Shown: positions 35,456-44,571 of the stretch, one piece after another
How the letters are laid out: every line of letters begins with the position of its first letter
Numbering within the stretch: position 1 is the first letter of the stretch
NCBI RefSeq assembly: GCF_003710905.1
Contig: NZ_RHHV01000002.1
Location: 173,810 to 237,809 of the forward strand
Direction: 5' to 3'
Length of the DNA: 64,000 bases
DNA from: Brevibacillus parabrevis
Lineage (GTDB): Bacteria > Bacillota > Bacilli > Brevibacillales > Brevibacillaceae
The notes under the pieces: generated by a model
Seen by the model: only the letters and a program-made list of their open reading frames with translations
Databases searched by the model: none
Told to the model about the DNA's origin: nothing
Made by a program: the position numbers and the translations under genes

Positions 35456-36783
35456 TCAAAAGTCTGTTTTCAGTCGCGATGAGTCTGGCTCTACTTACAG
35501 GATGCTCCAGCGGGACTTCCACCACAGGCAGCAGCCAACCAGGGCAACCAGCACAGCCGGGCACATCTGAAACGAAGCCTGCGGGCAATACAGAGCTGTC
35601 TTTCTTCTATCCGGTAGCTGTCGGCGGCCCCCTGACCAAAATCGTCGACGGGATGGCGGAAGAGTTCAACAAGGAAAATCCGGGCATTACAGTCAAGCCC
35701 GTCTATACAGGCAGCTATCAGGACACGACCACGAAAATCCAGGCTGCCGTGCAAGGAAAAACGCCGCCTGACGTAGCGGTCATGCTTTCCACCGAGCTGC
35801 ACACGATGATGGACATGAATGCGATTTTGCCGCTGGACGAGTTTATTGCCAAAGACGGCGGCAACGAATACGTCAAAGATTTCTTCCCGGGCTTCCTGGC
35901 CAACTCCCAGGTAGACGGCAAAACGTACAGCATCCCGTTCCAGCGCAGCACGATCGTGCTTTACTACAACAAGGCAGCGTTCAAGGAAGTCGGCCTCGAC
36001 CCGGAAAAACCGCCTGCGACGTGGGATGAGATGGCTGAGTATGCCGCCAAGCTGACAAAAGACGGGCGTTGGGGCATTGAAATTCCTTCCTCCGGCTTTA
36101 CGTACTGGATGTACCAGGCTTTGGCCCTGCAAAACGGCAAAAACTTGATGACAGAAGACGGCAAAAAAGTATTTTTCGATACGCCTGAAAATGTTGAGGC
36201 GCTGCAATATTGGGTCGACCTGGCGAAAAAGCATAAGGCGATGCCAGAAGGCGTAATTGAATGGGCGACGGTGCCATCCGATTTCCTCGAAGGCAAGACG
36301 GCGATGATGTTCCACACGACCGGAAACCTGACCAACGTGAAAAACAATGCGAAGTTTGACTTTGGCGTAGCGTTTTTGCCTGCGAAAAAGAACTACGGCA
36401 GCCCGACTGGCGGCGGCAACTTCTACATGTTCAAAGGCACGGATGCGAAGAAGCAGGAAGCGGCGTGGAAATTCATCCGGTTCATGACCGAGCCTAAGCG
36501 CGCGGCACAGTGGAGCATCGATACGGGCTATGTCGCGACGCGCAAGTCTGCTTACGAAGAAGAGATCATGAAGCAGTACGTCAAAGATTTTCCAGCGGCA
36601 GCAGTAGCGCGCGATCAGTTGGAGTACGGCCATGCCGAGTTTTCCACGCACAACAACGGCAAAGTGACAAAAGCGCTGAACGACAACCTGCAAGCTGTTC
36701 TTACCGGAAAGGCAGACGCTGCCGCAGCGCTGAAAAAAGCACAGGAAGAGGCAGACAAAGTGCTGGCGTCTTTCAACAAATAA
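35443..36783 (+). CDS. ugpB: UgpB-type extracellular solute-binding lipoprotein
   Basis: 446 residues with lipobox LTGCSS and the family 1 solute-binding fold, similar to glycerol-3-phosphate-binding UgpB (FFYPVAVGGPL, GSYQDTTTKIQAA, PFQRSTIVLYYN). It captures the substrate at the cell surface for the UgpA/UgpE channel. The start codon overlaps the end of the ATPase gene. Confidence 0.9.
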   Translation: MRTVVKSLFSVAMSLALLTGCSSGTSTTGSSQPGQPAQPGTSETKPAGNTELSFFYPVAVGGPLTKIVDGMAEEFNKENPGITVKPVYTGSYQDTTTKIQAAVQGKTPPDVAVMLSTELHTMMDMNAILPLDEFIAKDGGNEYVKDFFPGFLANSQVDGKTYSIPFQRSTIVLYYNKAAFKEVGLDPEKPPATWDEMAEYAAKLTKDGRWGIEIPSSGFTYWMYQALALQNGKNLMTEDGKKVFFDTPENVEALQYWVDLAKKHKAMPEGVIEWATVPSDFLEGKTAMMFHTTGNLTNVKNNAKFDFGVAFLPAKKNYGSPTGGGNFYMFKGTDAKKQEAAWKFIRFMTEPKRAAQWSIDTGYVATRKSAYEEEIMKQYVKDFPAAAVARDQLEYGHAEFSTHNNGKVTKALNDNLQAVLTGKADAAAALKKAQEEADKVLASFNK

Positions 36784-36810
36784 TCGAACGAGGCAAATGG
36801 AGGAGCGACG

Positions 36811-37698
36811 ATGGGGGAACTACGAGCAAAATGGAAAGTGAACGTGTACGCCTGGCTGCTGCTCCTTCCCTCCCTCATCTTCCTGCTGCTGTTTACTTTC
36901 TATCCTGTTTGGCAAACGGTTATTCTCAGTTTTCATCAAGCGGATCTGGGTTCCCCAGAGCCGTTTTTTAACGGGATAGACAATTACAAACAAATGCTGG
37001 AAGATGACGTGTTTTGGAAGGTGCTGACCAACAACCTCTGGTTCGCGTTAGGAACCGTTCCGACAAGCGTGGCGTTGGCGCTCGGGATGGCGCTGTTTGC
37101 CAACAAAGCGTTGCGGGGCAAAGGCTTTATCCGTACCGCCTACTTTTACCCGACGGTTGTCCCGATGATTGCCGTCGCCAACATCTGGCTGTTCATTTAC
37201 ACGCCGGAGTACGGAGCGCTTAGCCATGTGATGGACTGGTTTGGAAAAGGAGATATGAACTGGCTCGGGGATCAATCGAACGTGATGTGGGCGATGATTT
37301 TCATGGTCATCTGGAAGGAAGCGGGCTACTTCATGATCTTTTACCTGGCTGGCCTGCAAAATATTTCGCAGGAGCTGTACGAATCTGCTGCCATGGAGGG
37401 CGCGTCGGCCTGGACGGTTTTTCGGCGGGTGACGTTCCCGCTGCTCATGCCGACGACCATGTTTGTCAGCATTATCGCTTTTACCAATTCGTTCAAGCTC
37501 GTGGATCACTTGGTCATCATGACGAAGGGCGGCCCGGACAACGCCAGCAATCTCTTGCTGTACTACATTTACGAAACGGCATTTTCTTTCTGGGATCAAG
37601 GAATGGCATCCGCTTTGACGATTGTGATGGTCGTGCTGCTTCTGGCAGTGGCTGCTGTGCAGTTTTTTGGTCTGGATAAAAAAATTCACTACAACTAA
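36811..37698 (+). CDS. ugpA: UgpA-type ABC sugar permease
   Basis: 295 residues with six hydrophobic helices and the EAA loop (ESAAMEGASAWTVFRRVTFP) that contacts the ATPase. Membrane partner of the next gene. Preceded by GGAGG. Confidence 0.9.
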   Translation: MGELRAKWKVNVYAWLLLLPSLIFLLLFTFYPVWQTVILSFHQADLGSPEPFFNGIDNYKQMLEDDVFWKVLTNNLWFALGTVPTSVALALGMALFANKALRGKGFIRTAYFYPTVVPMIAVANIWLFIYTPEYGALSHVMDWFGKGDMNWLGDQSNVMWAMIFMVIWKEAGYFMIFYLAGLQNISQELYESAAMEGASAWTVFRRVTFPLLMPTTMFVSIIAFTNSFKLVDHLVIMTKGGPDNASNLLLYYIYETAFSFWDQGMASALTIVMVVLLLAVAAVQFFGLDKKIHYN

Positions 37699-37710
37699 GG
37701 GGGATGGCAG

Positions 37711-38514
37711 ATGGTCCGGAAATTGACAAGCGCTGGCATGTACGGATTGGCTGTAGTCTGGCTGTTCCCTCTGCTTTGGGTGGTCTGGACATCCGTTCGG
37801 CCCAGGGAACTGGCGACATCATGGACGTTCAGCGCAGACTTTACGCTGGCAAACTTCGCGAAGGTGTGGGACGCAGCTCCTTTCGCCCAGTATTACTTCA
37901 ATACTTTCTTGATTGTCACAGGAGTATTGGTTGCACAGATCGTTACGACTACGCTGGCTGCGTACGCTTTTGCCAAGCTGCGTTTCTGGGGCAGGGACGT
38001 GCTGTTTGTCTTGTTTCTCGTGCAGCTGATGGTGCCTGCCGACATTTTGATTTTCCCGAACTACAACGTGCTTCGCGACCTGTCCTTGCTCGACACGAAG
38101 ATCGGGATCATGCTGCCGTACTTTGCTTCCGCCTTTGGCGTGTTTCTTTTGCGGCAAACGTTCAAGACGATCCCCCACGAGCTGGAGGAAGCTGCCCGCA
38201 TGGAGGGCTGCTCCTGGCTGCAAATTTTATGGCGGGTGTACGTTCCTTTGGCGAAGCCGACATACATCGCGTTCGGTCTGGTGTCAGTCAGCTACCATTG
38301 GAACAATTTCATGTGGCCGCTGATTATTACGAACTCGGTGGAGAATCGGCCGCTCACGGTAGGGCTGGCTATTTTTGCGCAGTCGTTTGAGACAGGAGCG
38401 CAGTGGGCAGAGGTCAGCGCGGCTACGGTGATGGTCATTTTTCCGCTGGTGCTTGCGTTCTTGCTGTTTCAACGGCAATTTATCAACAGCTTCATCCATT
38501 CCGGGGTGAAGTAG
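37711..38514 (+). CDS. ugpE: UgpE-type ABC sugar permease
   Basis: 267 residues with six helices and the EAA loop EEAARMEGCSWLQILWRV, of the MalG/UgpE branch. It forms the channel with the preceding gene product, 12 bp upstream. The ATG has GGGGGAT nearby. Confidence 0.9.
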   Translation: MVRKLTSAGMYGLAVVWLFPLLWVVWTSVRPRELATSWTFSADFTLANFAKVWDAAPFAQYYFNTFLIVTGVLVAQIVTTTLAAYAFAKLRFWGRDVLFVLFLVQLMVPADILIFPNYNVLRDLSLLDTKIGIMLPYFASAFGVFLLRQTFKTIPHELEEAARMEGCSWLQILWRVYVPLAKPTYIAFGLVSVSYHWNNFMWPLIITNSVENRPLTVGLAIFAQSFETGAQWAEVSAATVMVIFPLVLAFLLFQRQFINSFIHSGVK

Positions 38515-38532
38515 GCAAAAGGGGAACGAGAG

Positions 38533-39345
38533 ATGAGGGACAAAAGCGGTTTTGCCGTATCCAGCTATGCCTTGTTCGAGCTGCCGCTGTCAGAAGCGAT
38601 CGACAGGCTGATTGCCGATGGCTGGACAGCAATCGAAATCATGTGCGAGGACGGTCACGCCGAGCTGTTGGGCTGGTCGAAAGAGCGACTGACACAGCTG
38701 CAACAAAAAGGCGTCGAGTATGGCATTAGCTGGTCGATTCACGCGCCGATTTCCGGCTGCAACCTGGCGGCGGAAGCGGGTGCAGTCCGGGAGCAAACGC
38801 TTGATACGATGAAGCGGTGTCTGGAGATCGCGAGCTTTTTGCACAGTACGCATGTGGTGATGCACGCGGGAGAAATCGCGGATCGGCTCGATCACACAGA
38901 ACGGGCGAGAGGCGGGGAAAATGTCACCCGGGCGGTACAGTTGCTGCTGCCCGAGGTGAGTCATGGAAGCACCGTGCTGACTTTGGAAAATGTGCCGCCT
39001 TATTCAAAGCTGTTCGGCTGGGATGTTGGCGATTTGCTTGAGGTGTGCAAGGCAGTGGACTCCAGGCAGCTTGGTCTTACTTATGATGTGGGACACGCCC
39101 ATCTGATTCGCCACGGGTATGCGCTCGAAGCGTTGGAGCAAGCGCTGCCGTACTTGTCTGCGCTGCATATTAGCGACAACCGGGGCGAGGCAGACGAGCA
39201 CTTGGCGGTGGGCGAAGGAACGATTCCTTTTGCGGAGATATGGCCTTTGCTTGCCCGAAACGGGTTTGCCGGGAGCTGGGTAATCGAGACGCGGCAGTTG
39301 CCAAGTGCCGGAGTGAGCGTAGAGCGAATTGGATCGCAACGATGA
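38533..39345 (+). CDS. TIM-barrel sugar phosphate isomerase/epimerase family protein
   Basis: 270 residues of the AP-endonuclease-2/xylose-isomerase-like fold. Metal-binding positions are suggested by HAPIS, VVMHAG, LENVPP, YDVGHAH, HISDNRGEADEH and a final IETR. Members isomerise sugars or cleave phosphodiesters in metal-dependent fashion. In this operon a role in glycerophosphodiester or polyol phosphate breakdown is plausible but unproven. Confidence 0.8.
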   Translation: MRDKSGFAVSSYALFELPLSEAIDRLIADGWTAIEIMCEDGHAELLGWSKERLTQLQQKGVEYGISWSIHAPISGCNLAAEAGAVREQTLDTMKRCLEIASFLHSTHVVMHAGEIADRLDHTERARGGENVTRAVQLLLPEVSHGSTVLTLENVPPYSKLFGWDVGDLLEVCKAVDSRQLGLTYDVGHAHLIRHGYALEALEQALPYLSALHISDNRGEADEHLAVGEGTIPFAEIWPLLARNGFAGSWVIETRQLPSAGVSVERIGSQR

Positions 39346-39363
39346 GAACAGGAGGCGCTGACT

Positions 39364-39930
39364 ATGGATCTGGGTACGATGTTGAAAACGAATCGGATTA
39401 TCGCTGCGACTGAACAAGACCGTTTGGGAGAGGCGCTCGATTCCGCAGCTTGCGCCATTTTGCTCATGTACGGAAAGCTGACTCGCTTGATGGAGGAAGC
39501 AGAAGCCATCAGCCAGTCGGAAAAACCGATTTTTTTGCATACTGATCTGATGAACGGCTTGTCCAACGACAAAGAGTCATTTCGGTTCCTGTCTTCTTAC
39601 ATCAAGCCGACCGGAATTGTCACCACAAAAGGGCCGATGATTCGCGCAGCCAAAAAAGAAGGGATGCTGACGATCCAGCGCGTCTTCCTGATCGACACGA
39701 CTTCGCTGACGACTACGATCAAAAACGTGCAGGAAAACCAGCCGGATGCGATCGAAATCATGCCGGGCATCGCGCCGTCGATCATCTCGTACATAAAAGA
39801 TCATTTGTCGCAGCCGATTATTCTCGGCGGGCTGATCTGGAATTTGCAGCAGGTGGAAGAAGCGTTGGCGAGCGGTGCGGACGCGGTTTCGTTGAGCAGG
39901 CCGGAGATGTGGAATCATCTGACAGGCTGA
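39364..39930 (+). CDS. glpP: Glycerol-3-phosphate-responsive antiterminator
   Basis: 188 residues matching GlpP throughout, for example FLHTDLMNGLSNDKESFRFL, GIVTTKGPMIRAAKKEGM and EIMPGIAPSII. With bound glycerol-3-phosphate, GlpP family members bind leader RNA and allow readthrough of terminators before glp genes. Its location at the end of a ugp operon that itself begins with a terminator leader (33267-33382) suggests autoregulation. A GGAGG site precedes the ATG. Confidence 0.92.
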   Translation: MDLGTMLKTNRIIAATEQDRLGEALDSAACAILLMYGKLTRLMEEAEAISQSEKPIFLHTDLMNGLSNDKESFRFLSSYIKPTGIVTTKGPMIRAAKKEGMLTIQRVFLIDTTSLTTTIKNVQENQPDAIEIMPGIAPSIISYIKDHLSQPIILGGLIWNLQQVEEALASGADAVSLSRPEMWNHLTG

Positions 39931-39939
39931 CGGTAGAAG

Positions 39940-39988
39940 AAAGCGGCTGTTGTTTCGTCTTATGCGGACGGGACGGCAGCCGCTTTTG
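39940..39988 (+). terminator. Terminator of the glycerol-phosphate operon
   Basis: AAGCGGCTG and CAGCCGCTTTT pair across a 27-base region that has its own partial pairing. Confidence 0.75.
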
Positions 39989-40054
39989 CATGGTCATGCA
40001 CGATATGCACATTTGAGCATGGACACTTTTCAGCAGATCAAGTAAACTTTTAAT

Positions 40055-40069
40055 TGATAACAATTATCA
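40055..40069 (+). promoter_or_regulatory. Fur box before the LysR gene
   Basis: TGATAACAATTATCA is a near-perfect 7-1-7 Fur core (TGATAATNATTATCA, one change), 55 bp before the LysR start. Confidence 0.75.
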
Positions 40070-40123
40070 TTTTCAACAAATGACCAGTTATGGTTACTGT
40101 GCGTCATTCGCGGGGTGCTGCCT

Positions 40124-41020
40124 ATGAATACACTGGAAAAAATGGAAACTTTCATCGTGCTTGCCGAATGCGGTTCTTTTACCGAGTCGGCGAAGCGGCT
40201 GTTTTGCTCTCAACCAACGATCAGTCACCATATTCAGCAGTTGGAAGAGCTGTTCGAATCGCCGCTTGTTCAGCGTTCGGGGAAACAGGTGCAGTTGACG
40301 CAACAGGGGGAAATTTTGCTCAGCTATGCCAAGCGGATTTCCCATCTGGTCGAAGAGGCTGCGGTGGAGTTGAAGCGGGTGAGCGAGCAGGAGCGGGTAT
40401 TGTCTGTCTACGTCAGCAATTATATTGCGGGCTACTTTTTCTCCGATGTTCTCAATGAACTGCATACGATTTTGCCGCAGAAGCCGCTGGAGATCAATAC
40501 GTATTGCTACAGCGATCTCATTCGCTGCTTTCAGGAGGGCAGGACGCACTACGCCTTGATGCCAATCTACCCCGAAGATGACTATATACGCAAAAATTTC
40601 GAGACTTCTGTTTTGTTCGAGGAAGAGCTGTTGCTTGTGCTGCCTGTGGATCACCCTCTGGCCAAAAGAAGGCTGCTGTACGCACGCGACTTGCACAATG
40701 AATCGATCTTGCTGCCCAAAAGCGAGTATTTGCAGCAATATGTCATCAATCATTTGAATAGTCGCCAGGTGAAGACGCGCTTTTTGCAGATGAGCAACTT
40801 CGAGACGATCAAACAGGCGATCAAGTCGCGCCATGGCATCGCTTTTCTCCCTTCCGGAGCGGTCAGGGAAGAGCTGAACAGAGGCGAGCTGGCGACTGTG
40901 CCTGTGTCGTCCATGCAAATCAGACGGCAAAACGGGTTTGTCTTCCGCAAAAACGCCGAGCTGAGCCAGGCGGATCGCGCCTTTTGCAAAAACGTGGAGC
41001 ACTATTTGCGGACTGTTTGA
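40124..41020 (+). CDS. LysR-family transcriptional regulator
   Basis: 298 residues: N-terminal winged HTH (FTESAKRLFCSQPTISHHIQQLE within 24-50) and a type 2 periplasmic-binding-like effector domain. The ATG at 40124 is used; a GTG three codons earlier is possible, and the ribosome site is weak (GGGG). The Fur box upstream suggests iron-repressed expression. It lies 305 bp before the Fur-boxed eleven-gene operon in the same direction and may regulate it. Confidence 0.88.
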   Translation: MNTLEKMETFIVLAECGSFTESAKRLFCSQPTISHHIQQLEELFESPLVQRSGKQVQLTQQGEILLSYAKRISHLVEEAAVELKRVSEQERVLSVYVSNYIAGYFFSDVLNELHTILPQKPLEINTYCYSDLIRCFQEGRTHYALMPIYPEDDYIRKNFETSVLFEEELLLVLPVDHPLAKRRLLYARDLHNESILLPKSEYLQQYVINHLNSRQVKTRFLQMSNFETIKQAIKSRHGIAFLPSGAVREELNRGELATVPVSSMQIRRQNGFVFRKNAELSQADRAFCKNVEHYLRTV

Positions 41021-41058
41021 CTGTTTCCTTGTTGAATAGATACGTCCATAAAGCAAGC

Positions 41059-41104
41059 GGGCCAGTTCCCTGCACGGGTCAGTGTGGGGGCGGGCCTTTT
41101 TTTC
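41059..41104 (+). terminator. Terminator after the LysR gene
   Basis: GGGCC and GGCC arms with inner CCC/GGG pairing precede TTTTTTT. The stem is imperfect, but the T-run and position are convincing. The rest of the 41021-41324 gap holds only the Fur box. Confidence 0.55.
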
Positions 41105-41240
41105 ATGCCGGCTGTTTGCAGGTAAAGGGCTGGAAACATTTATGCTATCAAGAAAATGAATAGGTAGATTCAAAAATATTATGTGAGAATGGGCGCTGTT
41201 GAGGAGAGCGGGTTTTCGAAAAAGCGGGCGTTCAAGTGGG

Positions 41241-41259
41241 ATTGATATTCATTATCAAT
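41241..41259 (+). promoter_or_regulatory. Fur box of the eleven-gene ABC/FtsEX-like operon
   Basis: ATTGATATTCATTATCAAT is a 19-bp near-palindrome with one change from the core TGATAATNATTATCA, 66 bp before the first gene. Confidence 0.78.
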
Positions 41260-41324
41260 CGGATTAAGATGTACCTAGTTTTCAGATACAAACACATACA
41301 AGTCAACGATGGAGGGGTTTTTTC

Positions 41325-41849
41325 ATGTCTGTGATCCGTGTTCGAGATCGCAACCAAGTATTGGAACTTAGCTTTCACGATGTGACCAAATACCATGGAA
41401 GTCTCGCCTTGATGGCCGTAGCGGTTGGGTTTCGGACGCTTCAGGCGGCTTTTGCCGAGCTGTTTGGCGAAGAGGCGCCAGAGAGAAAAGAATTGTCGAT
41501 TCTTTCCGGTCACGCCGGGCCAGGATTTCGCGACGTCTTTGAATACGTGACTCGTGCAGTGACGCGGGGAGCCTATCAAGTCGATGTGGACTACCCTGTC
41601 GCTCAATTCGATCCTCATCGGCCGCAGTCGTATGCATATGTCATTACGGCCGCAGATGGACGGGCGGTTGAGGTCGCGCTGCTGGACAGCTTTTTGCCCG
41701 CTGAATTTTACGATTACTTGAAAAAAGGTCGGGAGCAAACCATGACCGAGCAGGATGTGCACGACTTCGAGAAGCTGAAGCTTGCGCTGTCGGAGCGAGC
41801 GTTGGCATTGCCGCAGCATGAGCTTTTGACGATCAAGCGAATCGCCTAA
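41325..41849 (+). CDS. FmdE-like small cytoplasmic protein
   Basis: 174 residues. FHDVTKYHGSLALMAVAVG near residues 16-34 and LSGHAGPGF near 63-71 recall the HG and GHxGPG-type segments of FmdE-like proteins, but the cysteines of classical FmdE are absent, so the family call is tentative. No signal peptide or membrane segment. It is the first gene after the Fur box and lies 39 bp before the binding-protein gene. A role in handling the imported metal complex can be imagined but is inference. Confidence 0.55.
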   Translation: MSVIRVRDRNQVLELSFHDVTKYHGSLALMAVAVGFRTLQAAFAELFGEEAPERKELSILSGHAGPGFRDVFEYVTRAVTRGAYQVDVDYPVAQFDPHRPQSYAYVITAADGRAVEVALLDSFLPAEFYDYLKKGREQTMTEQDVHDFEKLKLALSERALALPQHELLTIKRIA

Positions 41850-41888
41850 GAAAGCAACTGATAAATTGGAAAGCAGGAGGTTGTACAC

Positions 41889-43544
41889 GTGTATACACGC
41901 AAGTCTTTCGGACTTTTTCTCAGTTATTTGTTAGTCCTGTCTGTCTTCGTGCTGGGCTGCCAGTCGAATCAAAATGCGGCACCTGGTCAAGCTGACGCAC
42001 CCAAAAACGGCGAAGCTGCGGGTGCGGCTAATCAAACAGTGCCCGAGCTGAAAATCGGCTTGCCGTCGGACGCAGGCCCGCTGAACATCTACACCGGAAA
42101 CATCGATTATTTGACAGAGCTTGTCTTCGATAAATTGTTCTCGCCTTCCCCCTATGTAGAAAAGCCGCAGCCTTGGCTGGCGGAATCCGCGCAGCAGCTC
42201 GATGACGTGACATGGGTGGTCAAAATCCGCTCCGGCATCAAGTGGCACGATGGCAAGCCGTTTACAGCTGAAGACGTCAAATTCACCTATGAATACTATC
42301 GCGACGGCCCAGCTAACCGCCACACCCACCACGTAAGCGAAGTGCCGCACATCTCCAAAATCGAGCTGGACGACCCTTCGACCGTACGCTTCACATGCGC
42401 TTATGCGTGCCCGACTTTGGAACGAATCACCTTTGCCGACCTGCCGATTTTGCCGAAACACATCTGGGAAAATGTGCAAAATCCGCGCAAATATACCGAC
42501 CTGCCAATCGGAACCGGCCCTTACAAGCTGGTCGAATACAAGGCAGATCAATACTACAAGTTCGAAGCAAACAAAGACTATTTCATGGGCAGCCCGATTG
42601 TCGACAACCTGGTGATGCCTGTGATCAAAGACCCGACAGCGATCTTCAATGCGCTGCGTGCGGGTGAAATCGATATTTCTGCACGTCCGGTTCCCGCTGA
42701 GCTGGAGGCTTCTTTCCAAAATCAGGCCAACATGAAAGTCGTTCAGACCGCTCCGTTGTCGCTGATCGAGTTGAAGCTGAATTACGAAAAAGCGCCATTC
42801 AATCAGGAAGCGTTTCGCAATGCGATGTCGCTCGCCGTGGATCGCCAAGCGATTACAGATACCGTGCTGCTCGGAAAAGGACGACCTGGCTTGAAAGGCT
42901 ATCCTCACCCGGATTCGCCGTGGACCAATCCAAACCTGAGCACGCCGTACGATGTGGAAAAAGCAAAAGCAGTGATGGATGAATTGAAGCTCACCGACCA
43001 AAACAATGACGGTGTCCGCGAGACAGCAGATGGAAAAGCACTCGCGTTTTCGCTGAAAGTACCATCTACAGAGCCGGCGTGGATTCGCGCTGCCGAAATG
43101 CTGAAGGAGCAGTACGCCAAAGTCGGCATCAAAATCAACGTAGAAGTGCTCGATTCCGGAACGATGGCGACCGTTTCCCAGACGCGTGATTTTGACCTCG
43201 TCATCGGTACGATCGGCGCTCACGGCGTTGCTGACCCGGATCAATTTGTGATGTCCCACCGTTCGTCTTACTTGTGGAACAAAAAAATCCCGTATCCGGC
43301 CATGGACGAGCTGACCAAGCAATGGATGGCGGAAACGAGCGTAGACAAGCGCAAAGAGATCGCGTTCAAAATGCAGGAGCTGTTCAACAAGCAGCCGACC
43401 AGCATCGTCTTGTACTACCCGGAAGAGAAATTCGCGTACAATGCGCAAAAATTTGACCAATGGGTAGAGTCGCCAGGGTTTGGCGTCATCAACAAATTTT
43501 CCTTGCTGCCAGATGGCGTGAAAAAGGCAGTAGCTAAAGAGTAA
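41889..43544 (+). CDS. Family 5 (DppA/NikA-type) ABC solute-binding lipoprotein
   Basis: 551 residues with lipobox VLGCQS, then the family 5 fold (SGIKWHDGKPFTAEDVKFTYE, EKAPFNQEAFRNAMSLAVDR). Such proteins bind peptides, nickel complexes, opine metallophores or heme. The start is a GTG at 41889 with AGGAGG eight bases upstream. The Fur box at the head of the operon points to a metal or metallophore cargo rather than peptides. The precise ligand cannot be read from the sequence. Confidence 0.88.
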   Translation: MYTRKSFGLFLSYLLVLSVFVLGCQSNQNAAPGQADAPKNGEAAGAANQTVPELKIGLPSDAGPLNIYTGNIDYLTELVFDKLFSPSPYVEKPQPWLAESAQQLDDVTWVVKIRSGIKWHDGKPFTAEDVKFTYEYYRDGPANRHTHHVSEVPHISKIELDDPSTVRFTCAYACPTLERITFADLPILPKHIWENVQNPRKYTDLPIGTGPYKLVEYKADQYYKFEANKDYFMGSPIVDNLVMPVIKDPTAIFNALRAGEIDISARPVPAELEASFQNQANMKVVQTAPLSLIELKLNYEKAPFNQEAFRNAMSLAVDRQAITDTVLLGKGRPGLKGYPHPDSPWTNPNLSTPYDVEKAKAVMDELKLTDQNNDGVRETADGKALAFSLKVPSTEPAWIRAAEMLKEQYAKVGIKINVEVLDSGTMATVSQTRDFDLVIGTIGAHGVADPDQFVMSHRSSYLWNKKIPYPAMDELTKQWMAETSVDKRKEIAFKMQELFNKQPTSIVLYYPEEKFAYNAQKFDQWVESPGFGVINKFSLLPDGVKKAVAKE

Positions 43545-43560
43545 GACGGGGGGAGCTGTC

Positions 43561-44571
43561 ATGGGTGGGAGCTGGTTCTCCTCTGCATTCGGCAAAAAAT
43601 GCATTCAATATGTGCTAGTGCTGGCCGTCGCGCTGACGATCAATTTTGCTCTGCCGCGGCTGGCGCCTGGCGACCCGCTGGAATTTTTCTTTGGCGAGTC
43701 GACCATCAACGAGCTGACTCCGCAGCAACGCCAGCAAGTCGAGCATGAACTTGGCTTGGATCGCTCGCTTTGGCAGCAATACGCTGATTTCATGACAGGT
43801 GTGTTCCGGTTCGATCTCGGCAGCTCCATCAAGTACGGAAAGCCAGTAACAGAAGTATTGGCAGACAGACTGCCGTGGACGTTTCTGCTGGTAGCTCCCT
43901 CTCTCATCGTGAGCGCAGTCATAGGCATCGCCATCGGTGCCTATGCTGCGTGGAACCGGGGGAAGCGCCGCGACCTGCTTTTTCTGACGGGGATGCTCAC
44001 GATCGAATCGATTCCCGGCTTTTGGATCGGCATGCTGCTCATTGCGGTTTTCTCGGTCAGCCTGGGCTGGTTCCCTTCCTTTGGAGCCGTGCCAATCGCT
44101 TTTACCGGGGGCGGCATGGAGTATGTGCTCGCCCTTCTCAAACATATGACGCTTCCCGTCATCACGATTACGCTTGCGACTATCGGGGGTAATTTTTTGC
44201 TCACCCGTTCGTCGATGCTCGATACGCTGGGGCAAGATTACGTGCTGATGGCGGAAGCCAAAGGGGCGGTCAAGCGCAGCCTGATTTTCAATCATGCGCT
44301 GCGCAACGCTCTGTTGCCCGTGTACACGCACATCACGATGAGCCTGGGGATATTGGTGAGTGGCGCTGTCGTCGTCGAGACGGTCTTTTCCTATCCGGGG
44401 GTTGGCAGGCTGCTCTATGAGAGCGTAATTGCGCGGGATTACCCGATGATGCAAGGCGTCTTTTTAATCATCACGCTAGGGGTCATCGCGGCGAATTTGC
44501 TGGCGGATTTGACATATCCGCTGTTTGACCCGCGTGCCCGTCAAAGAAAACAAGTGGAGGAGTCTCCATGA
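43561..44571 (+). CDS. DppB/NikB-type ABC permease
   Basis: 336 residues with six helices, an N-terminal ELGLDRSLWQQYADFMTGVF-like region and the EAA loop AEAKGAVKRSLIFNHALRNAL (split). Its last codons overlap the next gene by four bases (ATGA), so the two are translationally coupled. Partner of the fused permease-ATPase. Confidence 0.9.
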   Translation: MGGSWFSSAFGKKCIQYVLVLAVALTINFALPRLAPGDPLEFFFGESTINELTPQQRQQVEHELGLDRSLWQQYADFMTGVFRFDLGSSIKYGKPVTEVLADRLPWTFLLVAPSLIVSAVIGIAIGAYAAWNRGKRRDLLFLTGMLTIESIPGFWIGMLLIAVFSVSLGWFPSFGAVPIAFTGGGMEYVLALLKHMTLPVITITLATIGGNFLLTRSSMLDTLGQDYVLMAEAKGAVKRSLIFNHALRNALLPVYTHITMSLGILVSGAVVVETVFSYPGVGRLLYESVIARDYPMMQGVFLIITLGVIAANLLADLTYPLFDPRARQRKQVEESP

